From: an uncultured Capnocytophaga sp. | Lineage (GTDB): Bacteria > Bacteroidota > Bacteroidia > Flavobacteriales > Flavobacteriaceae | Direction of reading: 5' to 3' | DNA length: 56,226 bases | Assembly: GCF_938029845.1 (NCBI RefSeq) | Contig: NZ_CALHGG010000155.1 | Coordinates: 1-56,226 of the forward strand | In this document: piece by piece, positions 1 through 7,503 of the stretch | Position numbering within the stretch: position 1 is the first letter of the stretch | Layout of the letters: each line of letters begins with the position of its first letter | Notes under the pieces: generated by a model | The model's database searches: none | Told to the model about the DNA's origin: nothing | The model's input: only the letters and a program-made list of their open reading frames with translations | Position numbers and translations under genes: made by a program

Positions 1-853
1 TCATTTTTATCTCATAGACCACTTGTATCATAGGTTCTACGATAATAGGGTTGAGTACTACATCAAAATCTCGGTTAGCAATAGGTTGGTAATACTGGGT
101 AATGGACTTGCTGGCTTGCATGACATTGCCTGCACGCTTGCTTGGTATAGGGGCACTGCTATAAGCCTCATAGGTATTATATAGCTCTGAAGGAGAGGTC
201 AAGGAAAAACCATCGGTTATCTTCTTCTCAGCGGTGGCAAAGTTTTCACCTAGGGTCGTTTCATAGAGCTTTTGTTTTTCAGCAAAGGCGGCTTTGACCT
301 TGTCTTTGAGTTCCTTCTTTATGGTCTCTAACTCAGTACTGTAGTAGTCCATACGCACGAGGTCATAAATTTCGCTATTAGCCAGTAGGGTGATTAGCTC
401 ATTAAGACGAGTAGCCTCATGGAGCTTGATATGCAAGTTCTGCTTAAGTTCAAAGCCTGTAGGTACTTCATTGTAGGTTCGCTTGCTAAAGACTTTCTTC
501 TCGGTCTCGTATTCGTACATAGGGACAAAGGAGATCATATCCACAAAAGCCTCCATGTTCTTAGCTTTCAGGGCAGAGAGCACAGGAGAAAGGCGCTGAC
601 TCATCAGGGAGGTAGCCTCTTCGGCGGTCTTTCCTGTCTGTACTACACTGAAAATAGCCACAAAGGCATCGGCCTTGATATTGGCCAGTCCCTTGGCAGA
701 GACTACCATTTCGTAATTGGTAGGGAAATCAACTGAAAAGTTGTTGTTATTCAAGCTATTTCGACCTCTGTTTTGGTAGTTGAGATTTCCAGAGGCCTGC
801 CCAAAACCAAGCATTGTGCTCATAAGGGCTACGGAGAGAAAGAAATTTTTCAT
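1..853 (-). CDS. SIMPL/DUF541-like exported protein, 3' end outside window
   Basis: Partial gene reading leftward from the ATG at 853; no stop codon occurs before the window edge, so the C-terminus is missing. The first 19 residues (MKNFFLSVALMSTMLGFGQ) form a signal peptide. The mature part has the feel of SIMPL (DUF541) periplasmic proteins: a 'vsAKGlanIKADAFVAIFSV' strand, a helix with 'TAEEATSLMSQRLSPVLSALK', then 'FELKQNLHIKL' and 'LNELITLLANSEIYDL'. These match the beta-alpha-beta pattern in which several short strands alternate with oligomerisation helices. SIMPL proteins are periplasmic and mostly of unknown function. It lies 15 bp after the preceding gene, so it is probably the last known member of a leftward envelope operon. 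Family assignment comes from pattern only and is moderate. Confidence 0.55.
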   Translation of the reverse strand, partial: MKNFFLSVALMSTMLGFGQASGNLNYQNRGRNSLNNNNFSVDFPTNYEMVVSAKGLANIKADAFVAIFSVVQTGKTAEEATSLMSQRLSPVLSALKAKNMEAFVDMISFVPMYEYETEKKVFSKRTYNEVPTGFELKQNLHIKLHEATRLNELITLLANSEIYDLVRMDYYSTELETIKKELKDKVKAAFAEKQKLYETTLGENFATAEKKITDGFSLTSPSELYNTYEAYSSAPIPSKRAGNVMQASKSITQYYQPIANRDFDVVLNPIIVEPMIQVVYEIKM

Positions 854-868
854 GATTATCTTCTGTTT

Positions 869-1345
869 TTATATTTTTAACGGTATTGATACCCCTACTG
901 AGAAGCGGAATTTGCCTGTCTCAAAAGGATAGCTCTCGCTTATTTTACCCCAAGGGAATGCATATCCTGCTTTTACATGGAAAATGAGGATTTGGAAACC
1001 TGCTTCAGGGGCAAAGTAGTAGGGGGAAAAATTCAACTGAGGACGCAACATGAGTATAGGAATATCTACAAAACTACCGTGTGACTCATCCGCTCTGATC
1101 CAAGCGGAAACTTGAGCTTCAGCAATGGCGATGAGTTTTTTGTCTTCCGAACGGAAGTTGCCCGCAAGCCCTGCCAATAGTACAAAATTTTTGTTTTCAT
1201 AACAGCTGAAATGTAGCCCCAACTGTCCATAGCTACTGCCTTGTTTTAGGTAACTTACATCTATGACGGGGATTTTGCTATCAGAGGTTTGGGCTACAAT
1301 AGGCAATGCTGCCCATACACATAATAGTAAAAAGAGTTTTTTCAT
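869..1345 (-). CDS. Small exported protein, possibly outer-membrane beta-barrel
   Basis: A 158-aa protein with a clear signal peptide ending in 'LPIVAQ'. The mature domain is rich in short alternating hydrophobic/polar stretches ('YGQLGLHFSCYENKNFVLLAGLAGNF', 'FQILIFHVKAGYAFPWG', 'FRFSVGVSIPLKI'), which is how small outer-membrane beta-barrels look. The last residue is not the usual aromatic one, so the barrel reading is tentative. It sits 12 bp after the lipoprotein gene and 15 bp before the SIMPL-like gene, which suggests co-expression. No specific family or function is recognised. Confidence 0.6.
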   Translation of the reverse strand: MKKLFLLLCVWAALPIVAQTSDSKIPVIDVSYLKQGSSYGQLGLHFSCYENKNFVLLAGLAGNFRSEDKKLIAIAEAQVSAWIRADESHGSFVDIPILMLRPQLNFSPYYFAPEAGFQILIFHVKAGYAFPWGKISESYPFETGKFRFSVGVSIPLKI

Positions 1346-1357
1346 TGTATTGTGATT

Positions 1358-2302
1358 TTATTTTTTCAACATAAGCATATTGACCTCTTGGATAAAGAAG
1401 TTGAGGTTTTGGTTCAGTGAATGTATCACCGACTGCATTTGGTCAAACATCTCGGCACGGGTATGCAAATCACCCGCATTATAGATGCCTCCATCGCTAA
1501 AAACGACAGCTTTGAGTGCTTTCTCTTTGTCATTGTCAAAAAGATGTTTGATCCATCTTCTTTGTGTGTTTTGTAAAACGGAGCTTTCTCCAGAATTGGT
1601 AAAACGAGGTTCGTTGATCATATACCATACAAAGGGAGGAAACTCAATGTCGTTTTTCTCGGTCATAAAACAACGCAACAGATTACGAGGGTGTTGTAGT
1701 ATTATCTTTTTTCCTTTGGGATTAAGCGTAAGAAAGCTCAAGCCCGCACCCAGTATCCCGCTGCCTACAGCAACACCCTTATTCCAACCATCATCGGCTA
1801 TATAAGCGCCCGCCACAGCTGAGGCCGCTCCCACAAGTATGGAAGCTACTGTAAGGCGTGTAATATTCTTGTCGTTGATGTTGCTTAGGGTAGTAGCTAT
1901 TTGGTCTATACGCTCTTCTTCACAATCCAATTCCGCAGTTACTGAATTCATCTGTGAGAAAATAGCGTTAATCTTGCTATGGATTTCTATTTTTAAGGTA
2001 TTGCGCTTTAGTTGTGCTTGCTCAGAAGGATCATCCGCCAAGGCGATTAATGACAATAGAGCCTCATCGGTATCGGAGGCATAAGCGATTAGGATGTTTC
2101 TGGAGGATAGTTTTCCTTCAAAAAGTTTTTTACCTAAGGCAAGCTTTGCTTCATCAATTACTATAGGAGCTTCCTTCTCCTTTGTCATTGTATAGGGCGG
2201 GGGGACACAATAGTCATCGGGAGCTTTTATTTTTTTGGAAGAAGCACAACCAATACAGAGCAAAAGGATAGGTAAAAAAAAGTATTTGTAACTAATATTC
2301 AT
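1358..2302 (-). CDS. Lipoprotein of unknown function
   Basis: The ATG at 2302 is chosen because it places a lipobox (LLCIGC) directly after a short hydrophobic signal. An in-frame ATG at 2344 would add 14 residues before the signal and overlap the small upstream ORF. The 314-aa product has a mostly helical, charged N-terminal half followed by a glycine/alanine-rich hydrophobic stretch around residues 155-185 ('ASILVGAASAVAGAYIA'), which could insert in a membrane. The C-terminal half ends in a helical 'LNQNLNFFIQEVNMLMLKK'. No enzyme motif is visible. It is the second gene of a leftward four-gene set and starts 4 bp after the stop of the small membrane protein at 2307-2483. Confidence 0.6.
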   Translation of the reverse strand: MNISYKYFFLPILLLCIGCASSKKIKAPDDYCVPPPYTMTKEKEAPIVIDEAKLALGKKLFEGKLSSRNILIAYASDTDEALLSLIALADDPSEQAQLKRNTLKIEIHSKINAIFSQMNSVTAELDCEEERIDQIATTLSNINDKNITRLTVASILVGAASAVAGAYIADDGWNKGVAVGSGILGAGLSFLTLNPKGKKIILQHPRNLLRCFMTEKNDIEFPPFVWYMINEPRFTNSGESSVLQNTQRRWIKHLFDNDKEKALKAVVFSDGGIYNAGDLHTRAEMFDQMQSVIHSLNQNLNFFIQEVNMLMLKK

Positions 2303-2306
2303 AAAA

Positions 2307-2483
2307 TTAATTTTCGTATTTTTCAGTAAAATAGGCAACCACAAGACCCGCCGAAATAGCTATACACAAGCAGAAGTCGCCCACGATGGCTAAAGGGAAT
2401 AGGAGGGCAGTTCTGAGGGTACTACCAAAATTTTTTTGGCGTTTTTCCAAAAGGTGTAGGGTAATGAATATTTTTAGGTTCAA
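2307..2483 (-). CDS. Small membrane protein (58 aa) with a TTG start
   Basis: A short open frame read from a TTG at 2483 to TAA at 2307. The product has a basic N-terminal part (HLLEKRQKNFGSTLR) and one long hydrophobic segment (about residues 26-51, 'ALLFPLAIVGDFCLCIAISA'), then a charged tail. A TAnnTTTG box (TATATTTG) lies at 2504-2511 on the same strand, giving a predicted transcript start near 2497, just ahead of the TTG. The stop is 4 bp before the lipoprotein start, which fits a first gene of that operon. The start codon is uncertain because no ATG or GTG fits; the coding call itself rests on context and composition. Confidence 0.45.
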   Translation of the reverse strand: MNLKIFITLHLLEKRQKNFGSTLRTALLFPLAIVGDFCLCIAISAGLVVAYFTEKYEN

Positions 2484-2537
2484 AAATGGGCTATTTAGTG
2501 CGGCAAATATACAAAAAATAATGATTAATTTTGTATA

Positions 2538-2572
2538 TTTGTAGCTGTATAGATTAGAAATAGTTATCTTTG
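2538..2572 (+). promoter_or_regulatory. Bacteroidetes-type promoter for the 2576 gene
   Basis: TTTG at 2538-2541 and TATCTTTG at 2565-2572, 23 bp apart, match the -33/-7 consensus. The -7 box ends only 3 bp before the ATG at 2576. If used as predicted, transcription would start at or after the ATG, so the messenger would be leaderless or the box is not the real one. TATATTTG at 2534-2541 is a second possible -7. Confidence 0.4.
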
Positions 2573-2575
2573 ATT

Positions 2576-2974
2576 ATGTGTCCAATAAAAACGAGTGATT
2601 TTTTCGATAATACTCTAAATAAGGAATTAAGGGATATTGATATTGTTAGGAATCTCTCAGAAGATTCTTTTGCAACGGAAAGTAGTATTTTATACGCTAT
2701 ATATACATCAAAATACAAGATAGAGTTCTGTTTCAAAGAAAATAGAAAGCTCTACTATATTATGATAGAGGAAATCTCTGAGCAGGGAGATAACAAGAAT
2801 ATAGCCCTTGAGTATATAGATGACTTACATCTGTTTGATATGAAGAGAGAAGAATTGGAAACTTTTTTAGGACAGCCTATTACACATAATATACTTAGAA
2901 AGAATCATATAGAACTCTATTTGTCAGAAGAGCGAATAGATAGTTTGTATTATTTTGACATCAGTTCAGTATAG
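2576..2974 (+). CDS. Hypothetical protein, 132 aa
   Basis: An acidic soluble protein with no signal peptide or membrane segment. It starts at ATG 2576; the frame is open a little further upstream but only through a TTG. Visible features are a helical, charged N-terminus, a central beta-rich part ('KYKIEFCFKENRKLYYIMIEEIS') and a C-terminus ending in 'IDSLYYFDISSV'. No family is recognised. It is a single gene between two leftward operons and has a very short or absent 5' leader by promoter position. Its AT-rich codon use resembles the neighbouring accessory genes rather than the housekeeping ones, which fits a small accessory or polymorphic-system gene. Confidence 0.5.
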   Translation: MCPIKTSDFFDNTLNKELRDIDIVRNLSEDSFATESSILYAIYTSKYKIEFCFKENRKLYYIMIEEISEQGDNKNIALEYIDDLHLFDMKREELETFLGQPITHNILRKNHIELYLSEERIDSLYYFDISSV

Positions 2975-3010
2975 AAGTTTTTTGCAAATTCGTCGGAGGT
3001 CATAGCGTTG

Positions 3011-3526
3011 TTATTTTAAAATAATTCCTTTCTTTAAGGCTGCAATGTACTGCTTGTGTATGCTTGTAAATTGCTCAGGGGCTAACTTTAAGATGGCATA
3101 GAGCAGCTTGCGATGAAAAGAATAATGATGGTTATACTCCATATAAGGCAGGGAGAGGTTGAAAGCCTTCTGTAAAGTAGCAACGTTTGAGCTATTACCA
3201 TAGGATTCAATTATATCCACAAGATCCTCGTGACTATGATGCCAAGTTTCCAAAAGCAAGTTTTCGTACTGGGACAACAGCTTTTTATCCTCACCCAATG
3301 CTCCTGCAAGAATGATAGCACACTCTATACGGCTGGCATTTTTATGGGTAATAGCATCATTTAGGTAAGCTTTGAGCAGATCGATAAGAGTAGAACCTTC
3401 AAGTAGTGGTTCTATATAATAAGGCAGGTCATACGTTCCTATTTCCTCTTCTATAAGGCGATCAGTAAGGGCGTCAAGTTCGCTAAATTTGTATGACATA
3501 TTAAGAAAGGTTTTAAGAGGTTTCAA
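3011..3526 (-). CDS. Hypothetical helical protein (HEAT-like)
   Basis: A predicted all-alpha soluble protein of 171 aa, or 162 aa if it starts at the second ATG (3499). The first ATG (3526) lies inside the end of the upstream cyclase-like gene; the ATG at 3499 gives a clean 13-bp gap. Repeated helix pairs such as 'LIDLLKAYLNDAITHKNASRIECAIILAGALG' and 'ATLQKAFNLSLPYMEYNHHYSFHRKLLYAILKL' look like HEAT-type repeats, a form often seen in bacterial immunity or scaffold proteins. No catalytic motif is seen. The gene overlaps or abuts the membrane cyclase gene and is likely translated from the same message. Confidence 0.5.
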   Translation of the reverse strand: MKPLKTFLNMSYKFSELDALTDRLIEEEIGTYDLPYYIEPLLEGSTLIDLLKAYLNDAITHKNASRIECAIILAGALGEDKKLLSQYENLLLETWHHSHEDLVDIIESYGNSSNVATLQKAFNLSLPYMEYNHHYSFHRKLLYAILKLAPEQFTSIHKQYIAALKKGIILK

Positions 3527-4184
3527 TTGTACGGGATTTTGTATTCCTTTTTATAAGTAATAGAGTAATATACACCACATCTAACACAAAAATTATCAAT
3601 CCTATGTATAATAAAAAGGTATTAGCTCCTCCAAGACGTTCACTACCTATTATTCCAAATAATATAGTGGGAGCTAATGTACCTATACATTTGGATATGC
3701 CTATAAGTATAGACTGGGAAGAAATTCTATTATTGTCTGATGCCCAACCAATAAATAGTATAGACATTAATAGATTTTGTAAAAAGGCAGAATAACTACT
3801 TCCCATTATTAAACCAAACTCTCTGATAAAGGCATATTGTACTACAAATGAAATAAACAATATCACGATTCCATTCAAATAAAAATATTTTTGGACAACT
3901 ATAGGGCAGTATAATTTTCCATATTTGAAATAAGTAATGAGTATAAAGGCATCACAAAATAACCATACAATATTAGCAATCATTTGGTCATTAATTCCAA
4001 TTTCCTGATAACCAATTATAGTGCAAAGCAATTCCCAAGCAAAGTTTAAAGCTAATGCCCAAAAAGGAATAGCATAGGTTTTATTTCTAAAACCTATTCG
4101 GATAGCATTTACATAGACCACTGTCCAACAAATACCACTAAGGGCTACTAAAAATAATGTCGTATTCATGATGAAGTTATTCAA
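3513..4184 (-). CDS. Integral-membrane terpene-cyclase-like protein (Pyr4/PaxB type)
   Basis: A 223-aa protein with about seven hydrophobic segments. It resembles the transmembrane terpene cyclase superfamily known from fungal meroterpenoid clusters (Pyr4, PaxB) and scattered bacteria. Key points are 'ALNFAWELL' in the second segment, whose Glu (about residue 51) matches the family's essential Glu in NxxWE; 'IVWLFCDAFIL' in the third segment; and an Asp in the last segment ('FVLDVVYITL', about residue 207) matching the second catalytic acid. In the family these two acids protonate an epoxide or olefin and start cyclisation. No prenyltransferase or epoxidase gene lies nearby, so the substrate is unknown. 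A second ATG 15 bp inside could be the true start. Confidence 0.6.
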   Translation of the reverse strand: MNNFIMNTTLFLVALSGICWTVVYVNAIRIGFRNKTYAIPFWALALNFAWELLCTIIGYQEIGINDQMIANIVWLFCDAFILITYFKYGKLYCPIVVQKYFYLNGIVILFISFVVQYAFIREFGLIMGSSYSAFLQNLLMSILFIGWASDNNRISSQSILIGISKCIGTLAPTILFGIIGSERLGGANTFLLYIGLIIFVLDVVYITLLLIKRNTKSRTIETS

Positions 4185-4238
4185 AACGTTAAAAAATGAG
4201 TAATAATATTGTATTGAAAATCAAAAAGAAAACTACGC

Positions 4239-4283
4239 TCAATCCACTGTTGCCAAGTAGGTAACGCTTACTACTTGTTTCAT
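4239..4283 (-). pseudogene. Possible hipA stump, 14 codons, coupled to hipB
   Basis: An ATG overlaps the hipB stop codon as ATGA, the usual coupling of hipB to hipA. The frame reads MKQVVSVTYLATVD and then stops at 4239. HipA proteins begin with a short beta strand of this kind (the 'vyl.g..vG.L' strand). The simplest reading is that the hipA gene was lost by deletion just after its first strand. A chance 14-codon frame cannot be excluded from so little sequence. Confidence 0.35.
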
Positions 4284-4480
4284 TCCTCAATAATACTTAC
4301 GACTCCTACTTCGGCACCGAAGAGAGCCAATACTTGATTTACTTTATCCAAACGCAAGGTTTTTTTACCCTGTTCCAATTCGCGTACAAAGCGCAACCCA
4401 ACGCCCGCTCGCATTGCCAACTCAGGCTGTGTAAGGCGTAGCTGCTTACGCCTTTCCTTTACAAAAGAAGCGATATTCAT
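4280..4480 (-). CDS. HipB-type HTH regulator (Y4mF family)
   Basis: A 66-aa protein that is a single XRE-type helix-turn-helix domain. 'SFVKERRKQLRLTQPELAMR' gives helices 1-2, and 'AGVGLRFVRELEQGKKTLRL' gives the recognition helix and the next turn, as in HipB/Y4mF antitoxins. The C-terminal strand 'VLALFGAEVGVVSIIEE' is the dimer-forming end typical of that family. The ATG at 4480 is preferred over 4489 because it starts the conserved domain directly. HipB proteins bind palindromes in front of their own gene and repress hipBA; an 11-bp inverted repeat lies just upstream. No complete hipA kinase gene follows, so this is probably an orphan antitoxin/repressor. Confidence 0.75.
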   Translation of the reverse strand: MNIASFVKERRKQLRLTQPELAMRAGVGLRFVRELEQGKKTLRLDKVNQVLALFGAEVGVVSIIEE

Positions 4481-4493
4481 AATTAACAAATGG

Positions 4494-4519
4494 ACTAATT
4501 AGCACATTTGCTAATTAGT
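4494..4519. promoter_or_regulatory. 11-bp perfect inverted repeat ahead of hipB
   Basis: ACTAATTAGCA, a 4-bp spacer, and TGCTAATTAGT, located 14-39 bp upstream of the hipB start. Position and symmetry fit an operator for HipB autorepression. The same words recur in the gap at 5770-5806, so it may instead be a member of the genome's word-like intergenic repeats. Confidence 0.45.
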
Positions 4520-4587
4520 TTATACCTTTTCGGGTACAAAGATAGGTAAAATTATTAAATATACACCCTTTGGGGTATATTTTTTCA

Positions 4588-5739
4588 TTAAAAATCTCTC
4601 GCCTGGTCAAACCACTGCGTTATTTTCTCTTCCTCAATAGCAAAAGACGCTACTTCTGCTAGCTGACATACAGCTTCGTAGGTGTCCTCTCGCTCGGTAG
4701 TTTCTATATTGGGCAACCCGTTGATAACAGCGATAAGCCCCTCTAATAGGTTCCTAATTTCTTTTTCCTCTTTAGCTTTTTTTATGGCTTTTAGGGTTTC
4801 CTTGTAGGCTTTCATTGCCTCTCTGCCGTTCTTGCCTTCCCACGAAGCAAAAGGAATGTTGAACTCAGTAGCAAACCAACTCTTTGGGTGCAAGTTAGAG
4901 ACTGAAGCATATTCACTCAACTCTCGCGTTTTCTCCAATTCTTTCAGTTCTTTTCTCAGTACCTTACCTCTTACCTCTTCCACATTCCAGAAAATACAAT
5001 AGCTGAAGTCTGCCCAAGTACTCAAAGGGGGTAATCCACTCATATCAGGGCAATAACGCACCTCAATACCGCTAAGGTTTAATTTACCCAAAGCCTCCAT
5101 ATGACACATATTTCCATCCAATCTCACCGTCTTGAGTTTTTTGAACTGCAACAAGCTACTGCAGTCAAAAGGTTGTCCCACTACTGGTGTGCTTATATTG
5201 ATAGTTGTAAGATCTTTTAGCGCTTCAAATTTAGGCAAGAACACAGGGGTGTTGTTCTTCTTTTCAGTACTGATATCAAACGAGATACTCTTCAAAGGGA
5301 CTGCCACTTCAAGTGTTATCTTATGCGGATTTCCTTGCAAACTAAGCCCCTTCAGCCACTTGTTGCCGAGCTTAATATGAAGAGGATAATCATTATTATC
5401 TACCGATAAATATTCAATCTTTGCTTTAGAGAAATCTACTGTTGCAGGAGCCATTAGCCTCCAGTCAAAACTCTCCATTTCGCGCTGTTCTGTCCATGCT
5501 ATAAAGCGGGTGTCATTTCCCACATAGTCCATCACACGAGGCCAGTTGCCTCCTGCGGGTACTTTGAAATCGTTGAAAACCTCCCATTGTATAGGAGTGT
5601 TAGCCTCTACATAGGCATCAGCTTTCTCGCCCGAGATCTTAGGGGCTATAGTAAAACGCCCTTGTCCTGGGGTGATGTTCACCTTGTGACTGTCCTTTCC
5701 TGTAAGGGACAGTGTAAGTTTTCCATAAGTTTTCGGCAT
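4588..5739 (-). CDS. Hypothetical protein with LRR-like centre, 383 aa
   Basis: A soluble protein without a signal peptide. The N-terminal third is beta-rich. The middle (about residues 120-245) has strands spaced like degenerate leucine-rich repeats, for example 'KLKTVRLDGNMCHMEALGKL' and 'LNLSGIEVRYCPDMSGLPPL'. The C-terminal third is strongly helical and charged ('AYKETLKAIKKAKEEKEIRN'). No catalytic motif is seen. It follows the antiporter gene by 57 bp on the same strand, and the gap holds word-like repeats. Such cytoplasmic LRR-like proteins in Bacteroidetes are often encoded in variable regions. Function is not recognised. Confidence 0.55.
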   Translation of the reverse strand: MPKTYGKLTLSLTGKDSHKVNITPGQGRFTIAPKISGEKADAYVEANTPIQWEVFNDFKVPAGGNWPRVMDYVGNDTRFIAWTEQREMESFDWRLMAPATVDFSKAKIEYLSVDNNDYPLHIKLGNKWLKGLSLQGNPHKITLEVAVPLKSISFDISTEKKNNTPVFLPKFEALKDLTTINISTPVVGQPFDCSSLLQFKKLKTVRLDGNMCHMEALGKLNLSGIEVRYCPDMSGLPPLSTWADFSYCIFWNVEEVRGKVLRKELKELEKTRELSEYASVSNLHPKSWFATEFNIPFASWEGKNGREAMKAYKETLKAIKKAKEEKEIRNLLEGLIAVINGLPNIETTEREDTYEAVCQLAEVASFAIEEEKITQWFDQARDF

Positions 5740-5768
5740 TTTATTGTTAGCTTAAAGGTTTTTATTGA

Positions 5769-5806
5769 TTTATCAATTAGCACATTGGTTAATCTGCTAA
5801 TTAGTT
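5769..5806. repeat. Word-like intergenic repeat (ATTAGCACATTGG type)
   Basis: This gap repeats near-identical words (ATTAGCACATTGG, then TGCTAATTAGT) and shares ATTAGCACATT and GCTAATTAGTTT with the gap at 4494-4521. It belongs to a dispersed low-complexity set seen at many host gene borders in this window, and is not obviously coding. Confidence 0.5.
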
Positions 5807-7377
5807 TGGTTCTCCCATTTCTCTTCTTCTAAATCAATCTGTCGTTCAAAGGAGCGTAGGAGCTGTTCATTCAGGCGTGGGTTGCGATTGAGCTGCTGTA
5901 AGTACTCCCGCTGACAGCGTAGGATAGCGATGTATTTCTCCCGCACTTCGGGAGTGATACTACACTGGGGGGTGTCGAGCTGAAACTGCCAGATGTCTTT
6001 TTGGTTCTGGAGCAGGAAGCTGTTGGTCTCTTCCTTATAATGGGTATCCATATATTCTAAGGCCACTCGTGCCAGTTCCTTACGAACGTAGGTCTCTGCT
6101 TCGGCCTCTGGGATATGGTCATCATAGTTGGGAAAGGTAACCCGCTTGATAAGGAAAGGAAGGGTAAGTCCCTGCACAACCAAGGTGACCAAGATGACGA
6201 TGAAGGTCATATACAGGATCAGATGGCGATGGGGGAAAGGACTGCCGTCGTCCAAGGTCAGTGGTATGGACAGCGCCACCGCCAAGGAGAGCACCCCTCG
6301 CATACCTGCCCAGCCGAGAATCAGTGGAATACGTATATTGTTGTATCTACGTCCATCGGCTACAGGGATAAAGCGCTTCATGATTTGAGTGATGAGTACA
6401 GCCCCATAAGCACAGAGGATACGTACTCCTATGATGACCCCTGCCATCAGTAGCCCATAATAGGTAGCAGTGGTCAGTTCCATTCCCTCTTGCTCGATAC
6501 TTGAGAGAATTTCAGGCAGACTCAGACCAATGAGGGAGAAGGCCAAACCGTTGAGAATAAACACGATATTATCCCATACCGCCATAGCCTTGTTGAGAGT
6601 AGCGGCAGGGAATATCTCATAGCGGAAATGGCTTAGGTAGGCACCCCCTGCTACTACGGCCAAGACCCCTGAAGCTTCCAAAGCATTGGCTATCATATAT
6701 ATTATGTAAGGGGAAATGAATGTCAGAATGATATCCATATTAGCATCGGTAGGAAAGACCTTATGAACCAAGCGTATCAGATAAGCCACTGCCAAGCCTA
6801 TCGCTACACCTCCTATGACTACCCATAGAAAACTGCCAGCCATTTGGTACCATACAAATTGGCCTGTGGTAACCACTAAGGCAGCAAAGCGGAAGACAAT
6901 CAGAGAGGAGGCATCGTTCAGTAGGCTTTCGTTCTCCAAGATGGTAGAAAGGCGGTGAGGTACCTTGACAAACTTGAGGATAGCTAAGACACTTACCACG
7001 TCGGTAGATCCTACCACTCCACCAAAGAGAAATCCTAACGCCAAGGAAAACCCAGGCAGTACCATATTGGCCACCCAAGCCACGGTTGCTGAGGTGATAA
7101 AGACTACAATGAAAGCAAAGCTGAAGATAATACGTCTCCATTTCCATAATTCCTTAAGTGACAATGCCCAAGAGTCGGCATAGAGCAGCGGAGGCAAGAA
7201 AATCAGTAGTACCCAGTTGGGATCTATCGCGATGTGTGGAAGCTTAGGCATAAGGTTCAAGCCTAAGCCTCCGAAGACCAATAAGATGGGGTAGGCAATT
7301 TTAAGCTTATTGGCTAGCATTGTAAGGCCGACAATAGTGATAAGGAGTAACAGAAGGAAGGGGAAATAAGCAACCAT
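5797..7377 (-). CDS. Na+/H+ antiporter, CPA1/NhaP family
   Basis: A 526-aa membrane protein with about 12 hydrophobic segments and a cytoplasmic C-terminal tail of roughly 100 residues, as in bacterial CPA1 exchangers (TIGR00831-like). The ion-binding region is clear: 'GGVVGSTDVVSVLAILKFVK' carries the TDx motif, here TDV where TDP is common, and 'ILENESLLNDASSLIVFRFA' carries the ND pair of the fifth core helix. A later 'ILGWAGMRGVLSLAVALSIP' holds the conserved Arg. The family exchanges cytoplasmic Na+ or K+ for protons at the inner membrane and helps pH and salt balance. A -7 box (TACCTTTG) lies on this strand at 7410-7417, about 33 bp upstream. Confidence 0.88.
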   Translation of the reverse strand: MVAYFPFLLLLLITIVGLTMLANKLKIAYPILLVFGGLGLNLMPKLPHIAIDPNWVLLIFLPPLLYADSWALSLKELWKWRRIIFSFAFIVVFITSATVAWVANMVLPGFSLALGFLFGGVVGSTDVVSVLAILKFVKVPHRLSTILENESLLNDASSLIVFRFAALVVTTGQFVWYQMAGSFLWVVIGGVAIGLAVAYLIRLVHKVFPTDANMDIILTFISPYIIYMIANALEASGVLAVVAGGAYLSHFRYEIFPAATLNKAMAVWDNIVFILNGLAFSLIGLSLPEILSSIEQEGMELTTATYYGLLMAGVIIGVRILCAYGAVLITQIMKRFIPVADGRRYNNIRIPLILGWAGMRGVLSLAVALSIPLTLDDGSPFPHRHLILYMTFIVILVTLVVQGLTLPFLIKRVTFPNYDDHIPEAEAETYVRKELARVALEYMDTHYKEETNSFLLQNQKDIWQFQLDTPQCSITPEVREKYIAILRCQREYLQQLNRNPRLNEQLLRSFERQIDLEEEKWENQTN

Positions 7378-7503
7378 AAAAACGGATTTGTTTGTATTCT
7401 ATAATTGGGCAAAGGTACAAAAAAATAAGGAAAAAAGTATGGTTGTATAAGAAAAAAAACGTAACTTAGCACCACTTTTTTAGATAGTATAAATACATTA
7501 TAT

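Noticed and set aside
6115..6453. Two overlapping plus-strand frames inside the antiporter gene
   Set aside because: Antisense shadows of a well-matched membrane protein; no start context or recognisable domain.
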